DNA from: Desulfuromonadaceae bacterium | GTDB taxonomy: Bacteria; Desulfobacterota; Desulfuromonadia; Desulfuromonadales; Geopsychrobacteraceae | Length of the DNA: 16,102 nucleotides | Direction: 5' to 3' | Assembly: GCA_013138655.1 (NCBI GenBank) | Contig: WTCI01000082.1 | Span: forward strand, 1 to 16,102 | Position numbers and translations under genes: made by a program | The notes under the pieces: model-generated | The model's database searches: none | Told to the model about the DNA's origin: nothing | What the model saw: only the letters and a program-made list of their open reading frames with translations | Shown: positions 1-7,699 of the stretch, in pieces | Numbering within the stretch: position 1 is the first letter of the stretch | Layout: every line of letters starts with the position of its first letter

Positions 1-698
1 ATGCCCAGATCCCCGTAAATGACCGGCGAGGCATTAAAGAGACGGATCACATCCTTTCGGGCGATATCAAACCGCTCTTGATCCAGCACTTCTGTCTCGA
101 GATTGCCGGCAACGCAAATCGCTTTCAATCGCTTTGCCCCCATAACCGCCCCGAGGCCGCCGCGACCGACCGAGTTACCCTCGCCCATCATGATATTTGC
201 AAACAGTACCCGGTTCTCCCCGGCCGGACCGATCGCTGCAACACTCCCATAGCGATCCAGTCCCTTGACGGTTTCACCAACCGTCTTCCCCCAGAGGTTC
301 TTTGCCGCCAGCAATTCACCTCCCTGAGGAGTGACCTTTAAAACCACCGGCTCAGCACTCTGTCCAACAATCCGCAAAGCATCGAACCCGGCAGCTTTCA
401 AGCGCCAGGGAAATTTTCCACCGGAAGAACTGTCATGAATTGTCTTTGAGAGAGGAGAACGGGACACCACCCCCATCCGGGCGGCTGTCGGTGCCGGTGT
501 ACCGCAGAGTGGCCCGACCGCGAAAATCAGCGGGATTTCGGGAGAAAAGGGATCAAGCTGATAATGCTCGCGCATTAAACGAACACCCAACCCGCGGCCA
601 CCGAGATAATTTTGTAAGAGTTCCGGGGCTATCGTTTCCGGCCGCATAAGGCCGGTGGTCAGATCGATGTCGAGCAACCGGCCATGCCAACCGGTCAT
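1..698 (-). CDS. Aldehyde:ferredoxin oxidoreductase, N-terminal part (runs off window)
   Basis: Reading the minus strand from the ATG at 698-696 gives 232 uninterrupted codons to the window edge, so the gene is cut at its 3' end. The protein opens with residues 1-16, MTGWHGRLLDIDLTTG, then LGGRGLG (about 32-38), GPLCGTPAPTAARM (62-75), SSGGKFPWRLKAAGFD (91-106) and GRGGLGAVMGAKRLKAI (178-194). These are the ordered signature blocks of the N-terminal domain of tungsten bis-pyranopterin aldehyde:ferredoxin oxidoreductases. Family enzymes oxidise aldehydes to acids (or run in reverse) with ferredoxin, in the cytoplasm. The Cys ligands of the [4Fe-4S] cluster lie later in the family and are outside the window, so the subfamily (AOR, FOR, WOR, BamB-like) cannot be set. 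The start overlaps the stop of the M23 peptidase gene as ATGA, indicating translational coupling. An identical assignment by another start is unlikely because the overlap start also gives the family N-terminus. Confidence 0.93.
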   Translation of the reverse strand, partial: MTGWHGRLLDIDLTTGLMRPETIAPELLQNYLGGRGLGVRLMREHYQLDPFSPEIPLIFAVGPLCGTPAPTAARMGVVSRSPLSKTIHDSSSGGKFPWRLKAAGFDALRIVGQSAEPVVLKVTPQGGELLAAKNLWGKTVGETVKGLDRYGSVAAIGPAGENRVLFANIMMGEGNSVGRGGLGAVMGAKRLKAICVAGNLETEVLDQERFDIARKDVIRLFNASPVIYGDLG

Positions 699-2053
699 TG
701 AGCCGTTTCCAGAACGGGAGATTTGTCTGTCGATTCAAGCTTAGCAATATGCGTCGATCCGGCATTCCCTTCAAGCTGAGCAATCAGCGGTGCTGCCAGG
801 GTCAGGAATCCCGCCAGATGTTCCTTGCTGACCGATTTTGCCGCCGGAGCTTTAAGCTTTAACGGATTAATCGGTTGCCCGTTGCGGGTCATACGAAAGT
901 CCAGATGCGGACCCGTTGACAATCCGGTGCTTCCAACATAGCCGAGAAGCTGTCCCTGGGTCACCCGTTTCCCCTTGGCAATCCCTCTTGCAAAACCCTT
1001 CAGGTGCATGTAAAGGGACTTATAGCCATTGCTGTGCCGAACTTCGACATAATAGCCATTCCCTTTGCCATAACCCTTACGGGAGATGCTGCCGTCGCCA
1101 ACCGTTTTCACAGGGGTTCCAATTGGAGCGGCATAGTCGATAGCCGGATGTGCCTTCCAGACCTTGGTGATCGGGTGCAAACGGCGCATGGTATAGCCGG
1201 AGGAAATCCTGGTGAAAGACAAAGGAGCTTTGAGAAAGGCCTTACGCATATTTTCGCCCTTCTCATTGTAAAAAGAAATTTTCCGGTCACCATCCTGGAA
1301 ACGGATCGCCCGAAAAACCTTTTTCTGATTGACAAACTCTGCAGCCAGAACGATACCGTACCCGGCCGGATGCCCTTCACGGAAGCGTTTCTCGACCAGT
1401 GCCTGAAAAGTATCACCGACGCGCAAGTCCAAGATAAAGTTAATATCCCAACCGAAAATGTCAGCCAACACATAGGCCAGTTTCGGCTCTTCATTGATCT
1501 CGGCAATGGCATCGAACAAGCTGGTTTTGATCGTTCCCTGAACCAGTTCCGTTTTTACATCATAGTTGATCGGCACCCGTTCCATCAGGGTTTCATCCAC
1601 CTCACGACTGATGATCAGCTGTTCCTCGTCATCAATTTCATAGATGAAACGCTCAAACTCCCCATCAGTCAGGCAAAGCCGGTAGGGCTGCCCGGCACAG
1701 ATCCTGGTAAAGGGAAAAACTGTTTGACTTTGCTGATTCAGTGCATGAATTTCCTGTGGAGAGAAGTACTCTCCAAGCATTGCCGTGATGGTCTGTCCCG
1801 GCTCGACAACCTTATCCAACCGCTCACGAACCGGCGCCGGCAGGGCCTTGATTCCAGGAGCGCTAATTTCAATCGGGGCAGTCCGAGCTTCAAGATCAGG
1901 GCTGGGACCGCTGCTCAAAAGCAACAAAACGACAACCGAAAGAGCAATCAGACCGACAACAAGGGTCAAAGAATGACGACCGGGTCGAAGACGGCGACGA
2001 CGAATAAATGTATTGGTTTTTCGAGGCGGCTGATAATCCTGATGCAAACTCAT
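695..2053 (-). CDS. M23-family murein endopeptidase-like membrane protein
   Basis: This 452-residue protein is probably a periplasmic, inner-membrane-anchored peptidoglycan endopeptidase of the MepM/Csd3 type. A basic N-terminus precedes one membrane segment (about 29-47). A LysM/OapA-like segment follows (VEPGQTITAML, about 83-93), then a middle domain, then the M23 (LytM) domain at about 280-400. In the M23 domain, H302 and D306 (AHPAIDYAAPIGTPV) match the first two zinc ligands and H350 (LYMHL) matches the first catalytic His. The terminal motif is GPHLDFR (381-387): H383 is present, but D385 stands where LytM-type enzymes have the third zinc-ligand His. Asp can bind zinc, and I believe related proteins carry this variant, but activity is not proven from sequence. 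The C-terminal 50 residues look like a non-conserved tail. The start ATG at 2053 has AAGG about 8 bases upstream. The gene is first in a minus-strand unit with the AOR gene, whose start overlaps its stop. Confidence 0.9.
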   Translation of the reverse strand: MSLHQDYQPPRKTNTFIRRRRLRPGRHSLTLVVGLIALSVVVLLLLSSGPSPDLEARTAPIEISAPGIKALPAPVRERLDKVVEPGQTITAMLGEYFSPQEIHALNQQSQTVFPFTRICAGQPYRLCLTDGEFERFIYEIDDEEQLIISREVDETLMERVPINYDVKTELVQGTIKTSLFDAIAEINEEPKLAYVLADIFGWDINFILDLRVGDTFQALVEKRFREGHPAGYGIVLAAEFVNQKKVFRAIRFQDGDRKISFYNEKGENMRKAFLKAPLSFTRISSGYTMRRLHPITKVWKAHPAIDYAAPIGTPVKTVGDGSISRKGYGKGNGYYVEVRHSNGYKSLYMHLKGFARGIAKGKRVTQGQLLGYVGSTGLSTGPHLDFRMTRNGQPINPLKLKAPAAKSVSKEHLAGFLTLAAPLIAQLEGNAGSTHIAKLESTDKSPVLETAQ

Positions 2054-2126
2054 ATTTTAACCTTAGGAAGGCACTTCCCCTCTGCCCTGAGACATTCCAG
2101 CGGGATACAATTATTTGGATTAGGGG

Positions 2127-2156
2127 ATCATAACAGTTCTTGGTTGAGTCTGTCCA
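2127..2156 (-). promoter_or_regulatory. Candidate sigma70 promoter for the M23-AOR unit
   Basis: On the minus strand a TGGACA -35-like hexamer (2156-2151) is followed after 18 bases by TATGAT (2132-2127), about 74 bases upstream of the M23 start codon. It is a pattern match only. It lies in the 199-base divergent gap between the M23 and M20 genes. Confidence 0.4.
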
Positions 2157-2188
2157 GAAAACTACCGCAATAGATGCCGGCAACTTGA

Positions 2189-2217
2189 TTGCCTGTTGTC
2201 TGCGTTCCGGTTAACAT
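2189..2217 (+). promoter_or_regulatory. Candidate sigma70 promoter for the M20-aminotransferase unit
   Basis: TTGCCT (2189-2194) and TAACAT (2212-2217) are separated by 17 bases, about 35 bases upstream of the M20 peptidase ATG. The -10 is not a strong match. The call is mainly supported by position in the divergent gap. Confidence 0.3.
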
Positions 2218-2252
2218 AGCCAAGCACACAACTTCCCATAAAGGACATAACC

Positions 2253-3386
2253 ATGATCAACCGACAAAGAATCATTGATGAATTTACCCGGCAAGCGGAA
2301 ATCGACAGTCCTTCGTATCAGGAAGCAGCGATATCTGAATACTTGGCAAACCGCTTTCGCGCATTCGGTGCAAACATAGAATTTGACGATGCCGGAGCAA
2401 AATTCGGCAGCGACAGCAATAACATGATCATCAGGCTGGCGGGGACAAAACCGGGTGAACCTTTTTTACTCTCCATGCATATGGATACGGTGACACCGGC
2501 AGAAAATGTCGAACCGATCCTGACCGATGGTGTTTTTACCAGTGCCGGTGAAACAATTCTCGGTGCTGATGACAAAGCCGGGATTGTCGAGGTCATTGAG
2601 GCCATCGAAGTTTTGCGGGAGCAGCAGATTCCTCATGTCTCGCTGGAAATCGTCATCTCCATTTGCGAAGAGCAGGGATTACTCGGTGTAAAACATCTCG
2701 ATTTTGCACGTCTGACAGCCAAACACGGCATTGCTCTCGATACCACCGGTGTCGATATCGTCATCAACCGGGCACCGGCCGCCAACCGCTTTACGGTCGA
2801 TATCTTCGGTCACGAAGCACATGCCGGAGTCTGCCCGGAACAGGGCATCTCCGCCATCGAAATTGCCGGCCGGGCCATTGCCGAAATGGAGCTCGGACGG
2901 ATTGATGCAGAAACCACCGCGAACATCGGTACCATCGAAGGAGGGCTGGCGTCCAATATTGTCGCTCGCCAGGTGACATTATGCGGTGAAGTCCGCAGCC
3001 ACAGTATGGAGAAATTACACAAACAGACTGAGCAAATTGTCAAAGTTCTGGAAGATGAGGTCGACAAAGCCACGGTCAGGGTGGCAGCAGAAACAAAACG
3101 GGCGTCCATGGCCCTTGAGCTGTGGGAAGACTTCCCTATCATGCAGGTCAGCGAAGATGCGGAGATTTTGCAAATTATCCGGGCAGCGGGTGAACATCTC
3201 GGCAGGCCACAGCAAATCCGCGCAGCCGGCGGCGGCTCGGATGCCAATGTCTTCAACGGCCAGGGGATAGAAATGGTCATCCTCGCGACCGGCATGGCCA
3301 AAGTCCATACGGTGAACGAGCAGATCGCGGTGGACGACATGGTAAAAGTCAGCGAGCTGCTGGTCGAAATTCTCCGGCGGGTATAA
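2253..3386 (+). CDS. PepT-like M20 family metallopeptidase
   Basis: This 377-residue cytoplasmic protein belongs to the M20 di-zinc peptidases and most resembles the tripeptidase-T-like group. Visible metal-site residues are H76 and D78 in SMHMDTV, D106 in GADDKAG, the Glu pair E139-E140 in CEEQGLLG, D163 in ALDTTG, and H352 in KVHTVNE. The lid/dimerisation domain lies between (about 175-285, with FGHEAHAG at 185-192). All catalytic positions are intact, so an active aminopeptidase or related amide hydrolase acting on small peptides is expected. The substrate is not readable from sequence. The start is supported by AAGGA (2241-2245), 7 bases before the ATG. The next gene, an aminotransferase, begins 5 bases after the stop, so the two are co-transcribed and may act together in peptide or amino-acid use. 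Confidence 0.92.
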   Translation: MINRQRIIDEFTRQAEIDSPSYQEAAISEYLANRFRAFGANIEFDDAGAKFGSDSNNMIIRLAGTKPGEPFLLSMHMDTVTPAENVEPILTDGVFTSAGETILGADDKAGIVEVIEAIEVLREQQIPHVSLEIVISICEEQGLLGVKHLDFARLTAKHGIALDTTGVDIVINRAPAANRFTVDIFGHEAHAGVCPEQGISAIEIAGRAIAEMELGRIDAETTANIGTIEGGLASNIVARQVTLCGEVRSHSMEKLHKQTEQIVKVLEDEVDKATVRVAAETKRASMALELWEDFPIMQVSEDAEILQIIRAAGEHLGRPQQIRAAGGGSDANVFNGQGIEMVILATGMAKVHTVNEQIAVDDMVKVSELLVEILRRV

Positions 3387-3391
3387 AATCG

Positions 3392-4558
3392 ATGCAGATT
3401 GCCGAACAGATTCAGCAGATCCAGGCACCGCCGATTACCGAGGTTAAAAGCTGGGTGGCCGACAGATGCTTCCCGCCCGACAAGCCACTCATCGATCTTT
3501 GTCAGGCGATCCCCAGCTATCCCCCACCGACAGAGCTGATCGAACATCTGCAGCAGAGCTTGCACGATCCGATGAATTTCAAATACAGTCCCGATGAAGG
3601 GCTACCCGAGGTGCGTCAGACCGTCTGCGACTGGTATCAACGCCGCTATAGTGCGGCCCCCTCTCCTGCGCAACTCTGCCTGACCATCGGTGCCAGCCAG
3701 GCCTTCTGGCTGGCGATGATCTGTCTCTGCCGACCCGGAGATGAGGTAATCGTCCAACTGCCGGCCTATTTCGATCACCCGATGGGTTTGCAAGCCCTCG
3801 GCATTAAGCCGGTCTATGCCCCTTTCGATCCACAGAATGCGGGCCTGCCCAACCTGCCGACCATTGCCGCCCTGCTAACCCCGCGAACCAGGGCCATTCT
3901 GTTGGTGACTCCGAGTAACCCGACCGGTGCGGTCATCCCTGCGGATCAACTTACAGAACTCTTTGGACTGGCACAATCACGAGACATTGCCCTGGTGCTG
4001 GACGAAACCTACAACGCTTTTATTGAATATCCTCCTCATCAGCTCTTTCACCGTGCCGGCTGGCCGGATAATTTTATCCAGATCGCTTCGTTCGGCAAAA
4101 CCTTTGCGTTGACCGGCTTACGTTGCGGCGCACTGGTAGCGGCAGAAAAATTTATTCAACAGGCCTTGAAAGTTCAGGACAGCATGGTGGTCTGCCAACC
4201 GAAACCGGCACAAATTGCCCTCAAGTATGGCTGTCTCAACCTGGATGAGTGGGTCGCTGAAAACACCCGAGTGATGCGGAAACGTCACGATCATTTTGTC
4301 GGAAAATTCTGCTCTACAGAAAACTCCTTTGAATTGACAGCCAGCGGAAGCTTTTTCGCCTGGATCAGACACCCCTGGGCCAATCTTAGCGGTCGACAGG
4401 CGGCACGCAAACTCGCGGACGAGGCGAATTTGATCTGTTTGCCGGGGGAAGCATTCGGACCGGGGCTGGAACCTTACCTGCGGTTGGCTTTCGGCAACAT
4501 TGAGAGCGAACAAATACCAACGGCCATTGCCCGCTTCGGTGATTTAAACCAGCGCTGA
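3392..4558 (+). CDS. PLP-dependent class I/II aminotransferase
   Basis: This 388-residue protein is a fold-type I pyridoxal-phosphate enzyme of the aspartate/aromatic aminotransferase superfamily, at normal family length. The PLP-binding set is complete: N176 in TPSNPTGAV, D204 and Y207 in VLDETYNAF, the Schiff-base lysine K236 in SFGKTFALTGLRCG with R244 after it, and the substrate-carboxylate arginine R364 in PYLRLAFGN. The N-terminal YSPDEGLPEVR block (65-75) matches the usual glycine-rich entry motif. It should act in the cytoplasm, transferring amino groups between an amino acid and a 2-oxo acid. A C-S lyase-like or deaminase role cannot be excluded from sequence. It is the second gene of the M20 peptidase unit (5-base gap, weak Shine-Dalgarno, likely coupled translation), and a strong hairpin follows 20 bases after the stop. 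Confidence 0.92.
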   Translation: MQIAEQIQQIQAPPITEVKSWVADRCFPPDKPLIDLCQAIPSYPPPTELIEHLQQSLHDPMNFKYSPDEGLPEVRQTVCDWYQRRYSAAPSPAQLCLTIGASQAFWLAMICLCRPGDEVIVQLPAYFDHPMGLQALGIKPVYAPFDPQNAGLPNLPTIAALLTPRTRAILLVTPSNPTGAVIPADQLTELFGLAQSRDIALVLDETYNAFIEYPPHQLFHRAGWPDNFIQIASFGKTFALTGLRCGALVAAEKFIQQALKVQDSMVVCQPKPAQIALKYGCLNLDEWVAENTRVMRKRHDHFVGKFCSTENSFELTASGSFFAWIRHPWANLSGRQAARKLADEANLICLPGEAFGPGLEPYLRLAFGNIESEQIPTAIARFGDLNQR

Positions 4559-4577
4559 TTTTTACGATTTCAAGTAA

Positions 4578-4610
4578 AACAGGGGCCTACTCTTGGGATT
4601 GGCCCCTGTT
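4578..4610. terminator. Strong hairpin, probable transcription terminator
   Basis: AACAGGGGCC (4578-4587) pairs perfectly with GGCCCCTGTT (4601-4610) around a 13-base loop. It follows the aminotransferase stop by about 20 bases. The plus-strand tail (CTCTATT) is only weakly T-rich. Read on the minus strand, it lies just beyond the end of the MscS remnant and is followed by TTTACTTG, so it may have served both directions. Confidence 0.7.
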
Positions 4611-4630
4611 CTCTATTGCGGCAAAAGCGG

Positions 4631-4816
4631 TTATTTCTGTTGTGGCTGCGGAACGAGATGCACATCTTGCTGTGGGTAAGGAATGGTGATCTGCTCAGCG
4701 GCCAAGGCCTTGTGGACCTCCAAGTCACTGACCACCGGCATAGCCGGTGGTTTACTGAACTGCATAATTAAATCCGCGTAAAAGAAGAGCTCACCTTGAT
4801 CAATAAACTGTTGACC
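4631..4816 (-). pseudogene. Decayed C-terminal end of a MscS-type mechanosensitive channel gene
   Basis: The minus strand holds an open stretch of 61 codons plus stop (TAA at 4633-4631), with an in-frame TAA at 4819-4817 and no credible start or upstream coding continuation. Its last residues read ALAAEQITIPYPQQDVHL and then VPQPQQK. The block I-x-IPYPQ-x-DVHL is the characteristic end of MscS-family channels (usually IPFPQRDVHL). The upstream part (GELFFYADLIMQFSKPPAMPVVSDLEVHK) fits the family poorly and contains the palindrome at 4731-4751. Only the extreme 3' end of a channel gene therefore survives, interrupted by inserted or rearranged sequence. The rest of the 4559-4918 gap shows no other coding sequence. 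Confidence 0.7.
4731..4751. repeat. Perfect 9-bp palindrome (REP- or IS200/IS605-end-like hairpin)
   Basis: ACCACCGGC (4731-4739) and GCCGGTGGT (4743-4751) are exact inverse complements around ATA. The short GC-rich stem with a 3-base loop resembles REP elements and the subterminal hairpins of IS200/IS605-type elements. It sits exactly where the MscS remnant stops matching the family. ACTG occurs just before it (4727-4730) and again just after it (4754-4757). Assignment to a mobile-element class is inference. Confidence 0.5.
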
Positions 4817-4909
4817 TTATTGATAACCTGTGGGATTTTGACAACTCATTAATTTGATTCCACTTATTGTCGATACCGCCGAATTGCTGCAGCTAGAGAT
4901 CAAATTTCT

Positions 4910-4915
4910 TATAAT
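4910..4915 (+). promoter_or_regulatory. Consensus -10 hexamer next to the binding-protein start
   Basis: TATAAT occurs at 4910-4915, only 4 bases before the first ATG of the substrate-binding protein. No good -35 lies at normal distance: TTGCTG at 4884-4889 is 20 bases away. A separate TTGACA occurs at 4838-4843 without a convincing -10. If this -10 is used, transcription would begin inside the first codons, which would argue for a downstream start codon. Confidence 0.25.
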
Positions 4916-4918
4916 GCG

Positions 4919-5929
4919 ATGAACCGACCTGTGCCGATCAACAATCTGAAACAGCCCCATAACACCCTGGTTGCAGACAAACATCTGCATGCTCAAACCG
5001 GTTCGGGATTTTTGCGTTCTCTCGTTGTCTGCGGTGCATTCCTGATGCTCCTGTTCCTGCCGAACGCCGCATTTTCAGCAAAAGAAATCACTGTTATCTT
5101 CCCTGAAGTTGCAAGCCCCTATAAAGGGATCTTTGATACGATCCTGCAAGGAATAAAATCGCAGGAAGGCAATAAGGTCCAGCTCTACCCGTTAATAAAG
5201 GACCATGAGTTGGAAGGTTTGAAACGCGATCTGCAACAACAGCGGACTGAGGGGATCATAGCCCTGGGAAGACGGGGCTATTTGGCCGTCAACATGTTGC
5301 AGACAGAACTGCCGACAGTCGTTGGTGCCCTGTCGCTGGTGCCCAATGGGGTTTCCGGAATCAGCCTCTCCGCCGATCCCGAGCTGCTGTTTGCCCGCCT
5401 CAAGTCTCTGGTTCCGGAGAGCAAAAGGGTCTTTGTTGTCTACTCCGCACAAACCAGCGGCTGGCTGATCCCATTGGCTGAGCGCGCCGCCTCGAAATAC
5501 CGCTTGGAATTAATGGCTTATCCCGCAGCCGATCTCAGAGAAGCGATGCTCCATTACCGCAGCCTGCTCCAAGAAACACAGGGGAAAAAAGACGCTATCT
5601 GGCTGCCGCTCGACAATATTTCAGCCAATAATGATGTCGTCCTGCCGATGCTGCTGCAGAAGGCTTGGGATAAGGACCTGGTGATCTTCTCCAACAAGCC
5701 ATCTCACGTGCAACGCGGAGCACTGTTCTCCATGTACCCGAACAACTTCGGTCTCGGCCAGGAACTGTCGAAGTTGCTCAATCAACAACTGGAGCAGCAG
5801 GGTGATCCGCAGGTGAAGCCATTAGACAGATTGCGCCTTGCCGTCAACCTGCGAACAGCAGCACACCTGGGCCTGAATTTCAGCCCCAGGCAGCAGGAGG
5901 AATTTGCGTTGACTTTCCCGTCACGTTGA
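4919..5929 (+). CDS. Periplasmic ABC-type substrate-binding protein (ABC_sub_bind-like)
   Basis: This protein of up to 336 residues resembles periplasmic binding proteins of the ABC_sub_bind family (two-lobe fold). Features are VIFPEVASPYKGIFDTILQG near the mature N-terminus, EGIIALGRRGY at about 114, a lobe-2 strand VFVVYSAQTSGW, and the closing GALFSMYPNNFGLGQ block typical of this family. A secretion signal is clear (hydrophobic core about 35-48, likely cut after AFSA at 54), but about 30 extra residues precede it. No Shine-Dalgarno is visible for the ATG at 4919. TTG at 5012 (residue 32) would give a normal signal peptide, so the start is uncertain. No ABC permease or ATPase is nearby. 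Instead a sensor kinase follows after 20 bases and a TonB receptor after that, so it may present a ligand to the kinase rather than feed an importer. The ligand is unknown. Confidence 0.8.
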   Translation: MNRPVPINNLKQPHNTLVADKHLHAQTGSGFLRSLVVCGAFLMLLFLPNAAFSAKEITVIFPEVASPYKGIFDTILQGIKSQEGNKVQLYPLIKDHELEGLKRDLQQQRTEGIIALGRRGYLAVNMLQTELPTVVGALSLVPNGVSGISLSADPELLFARLKSLVPESKRVFVVYSAQTSGWLIPLAERAASKYRLELMAYPAADLREAMLHYRSLLQETQGKKDAIWLPLDNISANNDVVLPMLLQKAWDKDLVIFSNKPSHVQRGALFSMYPNNFGLGQELSKLLNQQLEQQGDPQVKPLDRLRLAVNLRTAAHLGLNFSPRQQEEFALTFPSR

Positions 5930-5949
5930 TGTCACGGATAACTGATTAA

Positions 5950-7578
5950 ATGAAGATTATTAACAAAATACTTCAACCCTTTGCCAGCTTCAAGGGACGC
6001 CTCCTCGGTATTGTCTCGGTGGGAATCATCAGCCTGGCCTTGACGGTTTCCCTGACAACGGCCTGGGTGACAGGTAATCGGGCAGCGGACCAAATGGTCG
6101 CCCAGGGGTTAAAAATCGCCGAGACCCTGGCCGAACAAAGTATCCTCTCGCTGCTCTACGAAAGTCCTGTAAATGCGGAAAAACCGCTGGAAGCTATTTT
6201 GAGTTTTCCCGATGTGGTTCGTGTGGGCGTCTTTCACAACAACATGCAGCCATTGCTGGTCAAAGGAGCAGAACAGCTTGAGATCCCAACCGTCCACCAG
6301 GCTGAAAACATCAAGAAAGCGACCCTTATCAATGAAACCAGACACTCCTGGCATTTTGTCGCCCCGGTTCAGGCCGGCAGTTCAGAACAACTTTTTCCGG
6401 AGGAAGATTTTCAGTTTCAACTCGGCACAGAAAAAGCTGAATTTCTCGGTTATGCCTACGTTGTCATGGATAAAACGACCCTGCGTGGATTGCAACTCAA
6501 CATCACGCTGAACAATCTCTTCATAGCCCTGTCCTTTGCCGTCGTGCTGACCTTTCTGGTCAATTTCGGCATTGACCGACTGTCCCGACCGCTTTATAAG
6601 CTGATAAGGGTTATGGAACAGAACGAGCAAGAAAAAACCAGGGTTTATGCCGACCTGACCGGCCCGAAAGAGATTACCAATATTGCCAGTGTCTTCAACC
6701 GGATGATGAGCAGCCTTGATGAGCGTGACCGACGATTACGTGAGCATGGTGAAAAACTGGAATCGGAGGTTGAAATCCGTACCCGTGAACTGGTTGTCGC
6801 ACGTGACGCGGCACTGACCGCCAGTCGCCACAAATCGGCATTTCTGGCCAATATGAGCCATGAGTTGCGAACCCCGCTGCAAGCGATCATCGGCTATACC
6901 GACGTGGTAAGAGAAGAGCTGGAAATGGAAGGGATGGACGAAAAAGCCGAAGAGCTAAACCGGGTCATGCACAATGCCAACCGGTTGTTATCTCTGATCA
7001 ACGATATCCTCGACATGACAAAGATAGAATCGGGGAAAATGGATCTGAACCTGCAGTCGGTCAATCTTAAGAATGTTCTCAATGAAGCAACCGACACCGT
7101 TCTGCCCATTTTGCGTCAAAACAACAATCGACTTGAAACCGAGCTGCAGTTTGAGCAGGACAGTCTGATCGTCGACCGAGAAAAGCTGTTGCAGATGGTC
7201 CTGAACCTGCTCAGCAACGCAGGAAAATTCACCAAAGACGGCACCGTCAAACTGATCTCTCAATTGAATCCCAGCCTGTTGGTCATCAAGGTGAGCGACA
7301 CAGGAATCGGCCTGACCGAAGAACAGTTGAAAATCATTTTTGAGGAATTCAGGCAGGTTGACGGCAGTTCGACACGCGATTTCGAAGGAACCGGCCTGGG
7401 ACTTGCGATCACCAAACGTTTTGCCGAGCAGATGGGCGGTAGAATTGAGGTTGAAAGTGAAACCGGCAAGGGATCGACTTTCAGCATCAGGATCCCCCTC
7501 CCCATCCGGGCGGAAGGACAAGCGATGCAGCAGCAACTGTCGGCAGAGTCAGACGAAGCACTTATCGCCGCTACATAG
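5950..7578 (+). CDS. Membrane sensor histidine kinase (CHASE8-like, HAMP, HisKA, HATPase)
   Basis: This 542-residue inner-membrane kinase has a first membrane segment at about 20-40 and a periplasmic sensor region at about 41-185 that resembles CHASE8 (AETLAEQSILSLLYE... FPDVVRVGVF). A second membrane segment follows at about 187-207, then a HAMP linker ending near 258 and a short coiled coil. The dimerisation/phosphoacceptor box is FLANMSHELRTPL with H304. ATP-binding boxes are intact: N-box NLLSNAGKF (419-427), G1 DTGIG (450-454), F-box FEEFRQV (464-470) and G2 GTGLGLAI (480-487). There is no attached receiver and no response-regulator gene beside it, so its partner is elsewhere. Its position between a periplasmic binding protein and a TonB receptor suggests that it senses the ligand handled by those two proteins. 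Confidence 0.92.
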   Translation: MKIINKILQPFASFKGRLLGIVSVGIISLALTVSLTTAWVTGNRAADQMVAQGLKIAETLAEQSILSLLYESPVNAEKPLEAILSFPDVVRVGVFHNNMQPLLVKGAEQLEIPTVHQAENIKKATLINETRHSWHFVAPVQAGSSEQLFPEEDFQFQLGTEKAEFLGYAYVVMDKTTLRGLQLNITLNNLFIALSFAVVLTFLVNFGIDRLSRPLYKLIRVMEQNEQEKTRVYADLTGPKEITNIASVFNRMMSSLDERDRRLREHGEKLESEVEIRTRELVVARDAALTASRHKSAFLANMSHELRTPLQAIIGYTDVVREELEMEGMDEKAEELNRVMHNANRLLSLINDILDMTKIESGKMDLNLQSVNLKNVLNEATDTVLPILRQNNNRLETELQFEQDSLIVDREKLLQMVLNLLSNAGKFTKDGTVKLISQLNPSLLVIKVSDTGIGLTEEQLKIIFEEFRQVDGSSTRDFEGTGLGLAITKRFAEQMGGRIEVESETGKGSTFSIRIPLPIRAEGQAMQQQLSAESDEALIAAT

Positions 7579-7597
7579 ACCAGGACATGATACACAA

Positions 7598-7699
7598 ATG
7601 GATAAAACGGATAACATGACGACTGAAAACAACAACTATCATCTTGTGGGGGGCAAGTACCAACCTTTGACCGGAGGTAGGGAATGCCGAACAAATTGA
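7598..7699 (+). CDS. Possible 33-residue leader peptide or gene remnant overlapping the TonB-receptor start
   Basis: An ATG at 7598 opens a 33-codon frame ending with TGA at 7697-7699, 13 codons of which overlap or abut the receptor's ribosome-binding site and start (ATG 7684). The middle reads NNNYHLVGGKYQPLTGG. I do not recognise it with certainty. The GGKYQPLT stretch faintly recalls the N-terminus of MttB-type methyltransferases, which would make it a broken fragment. It could equally be a translated leader coupling to the receptor, or chance. The initiation site is weak. Confidence 0.25.
   Translation: MDKTDNMTTENNNYHLVGGKYQPLTGGRECRTN

Noticed and set aside
1004..2173. Long plus-strand open frame (389 codons)
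   Set aside because: It is antisense to the M23 peptidase gene. Its translation shows no domain, whereas the minus strand gives clear M23 motifs.
2810..3565. Minus-strand open frame of 251 codons
   Set aside because: It crosses the M20 peptidase and aminotransferase genes antisense, is rich in Ser/Arg/Pro, and has no recognisable motif.
6988..7536. Minus-strand open frame of 182 codons
   Set aside because: It is antisense to the kinase's ATP-binding domain, with no family features.
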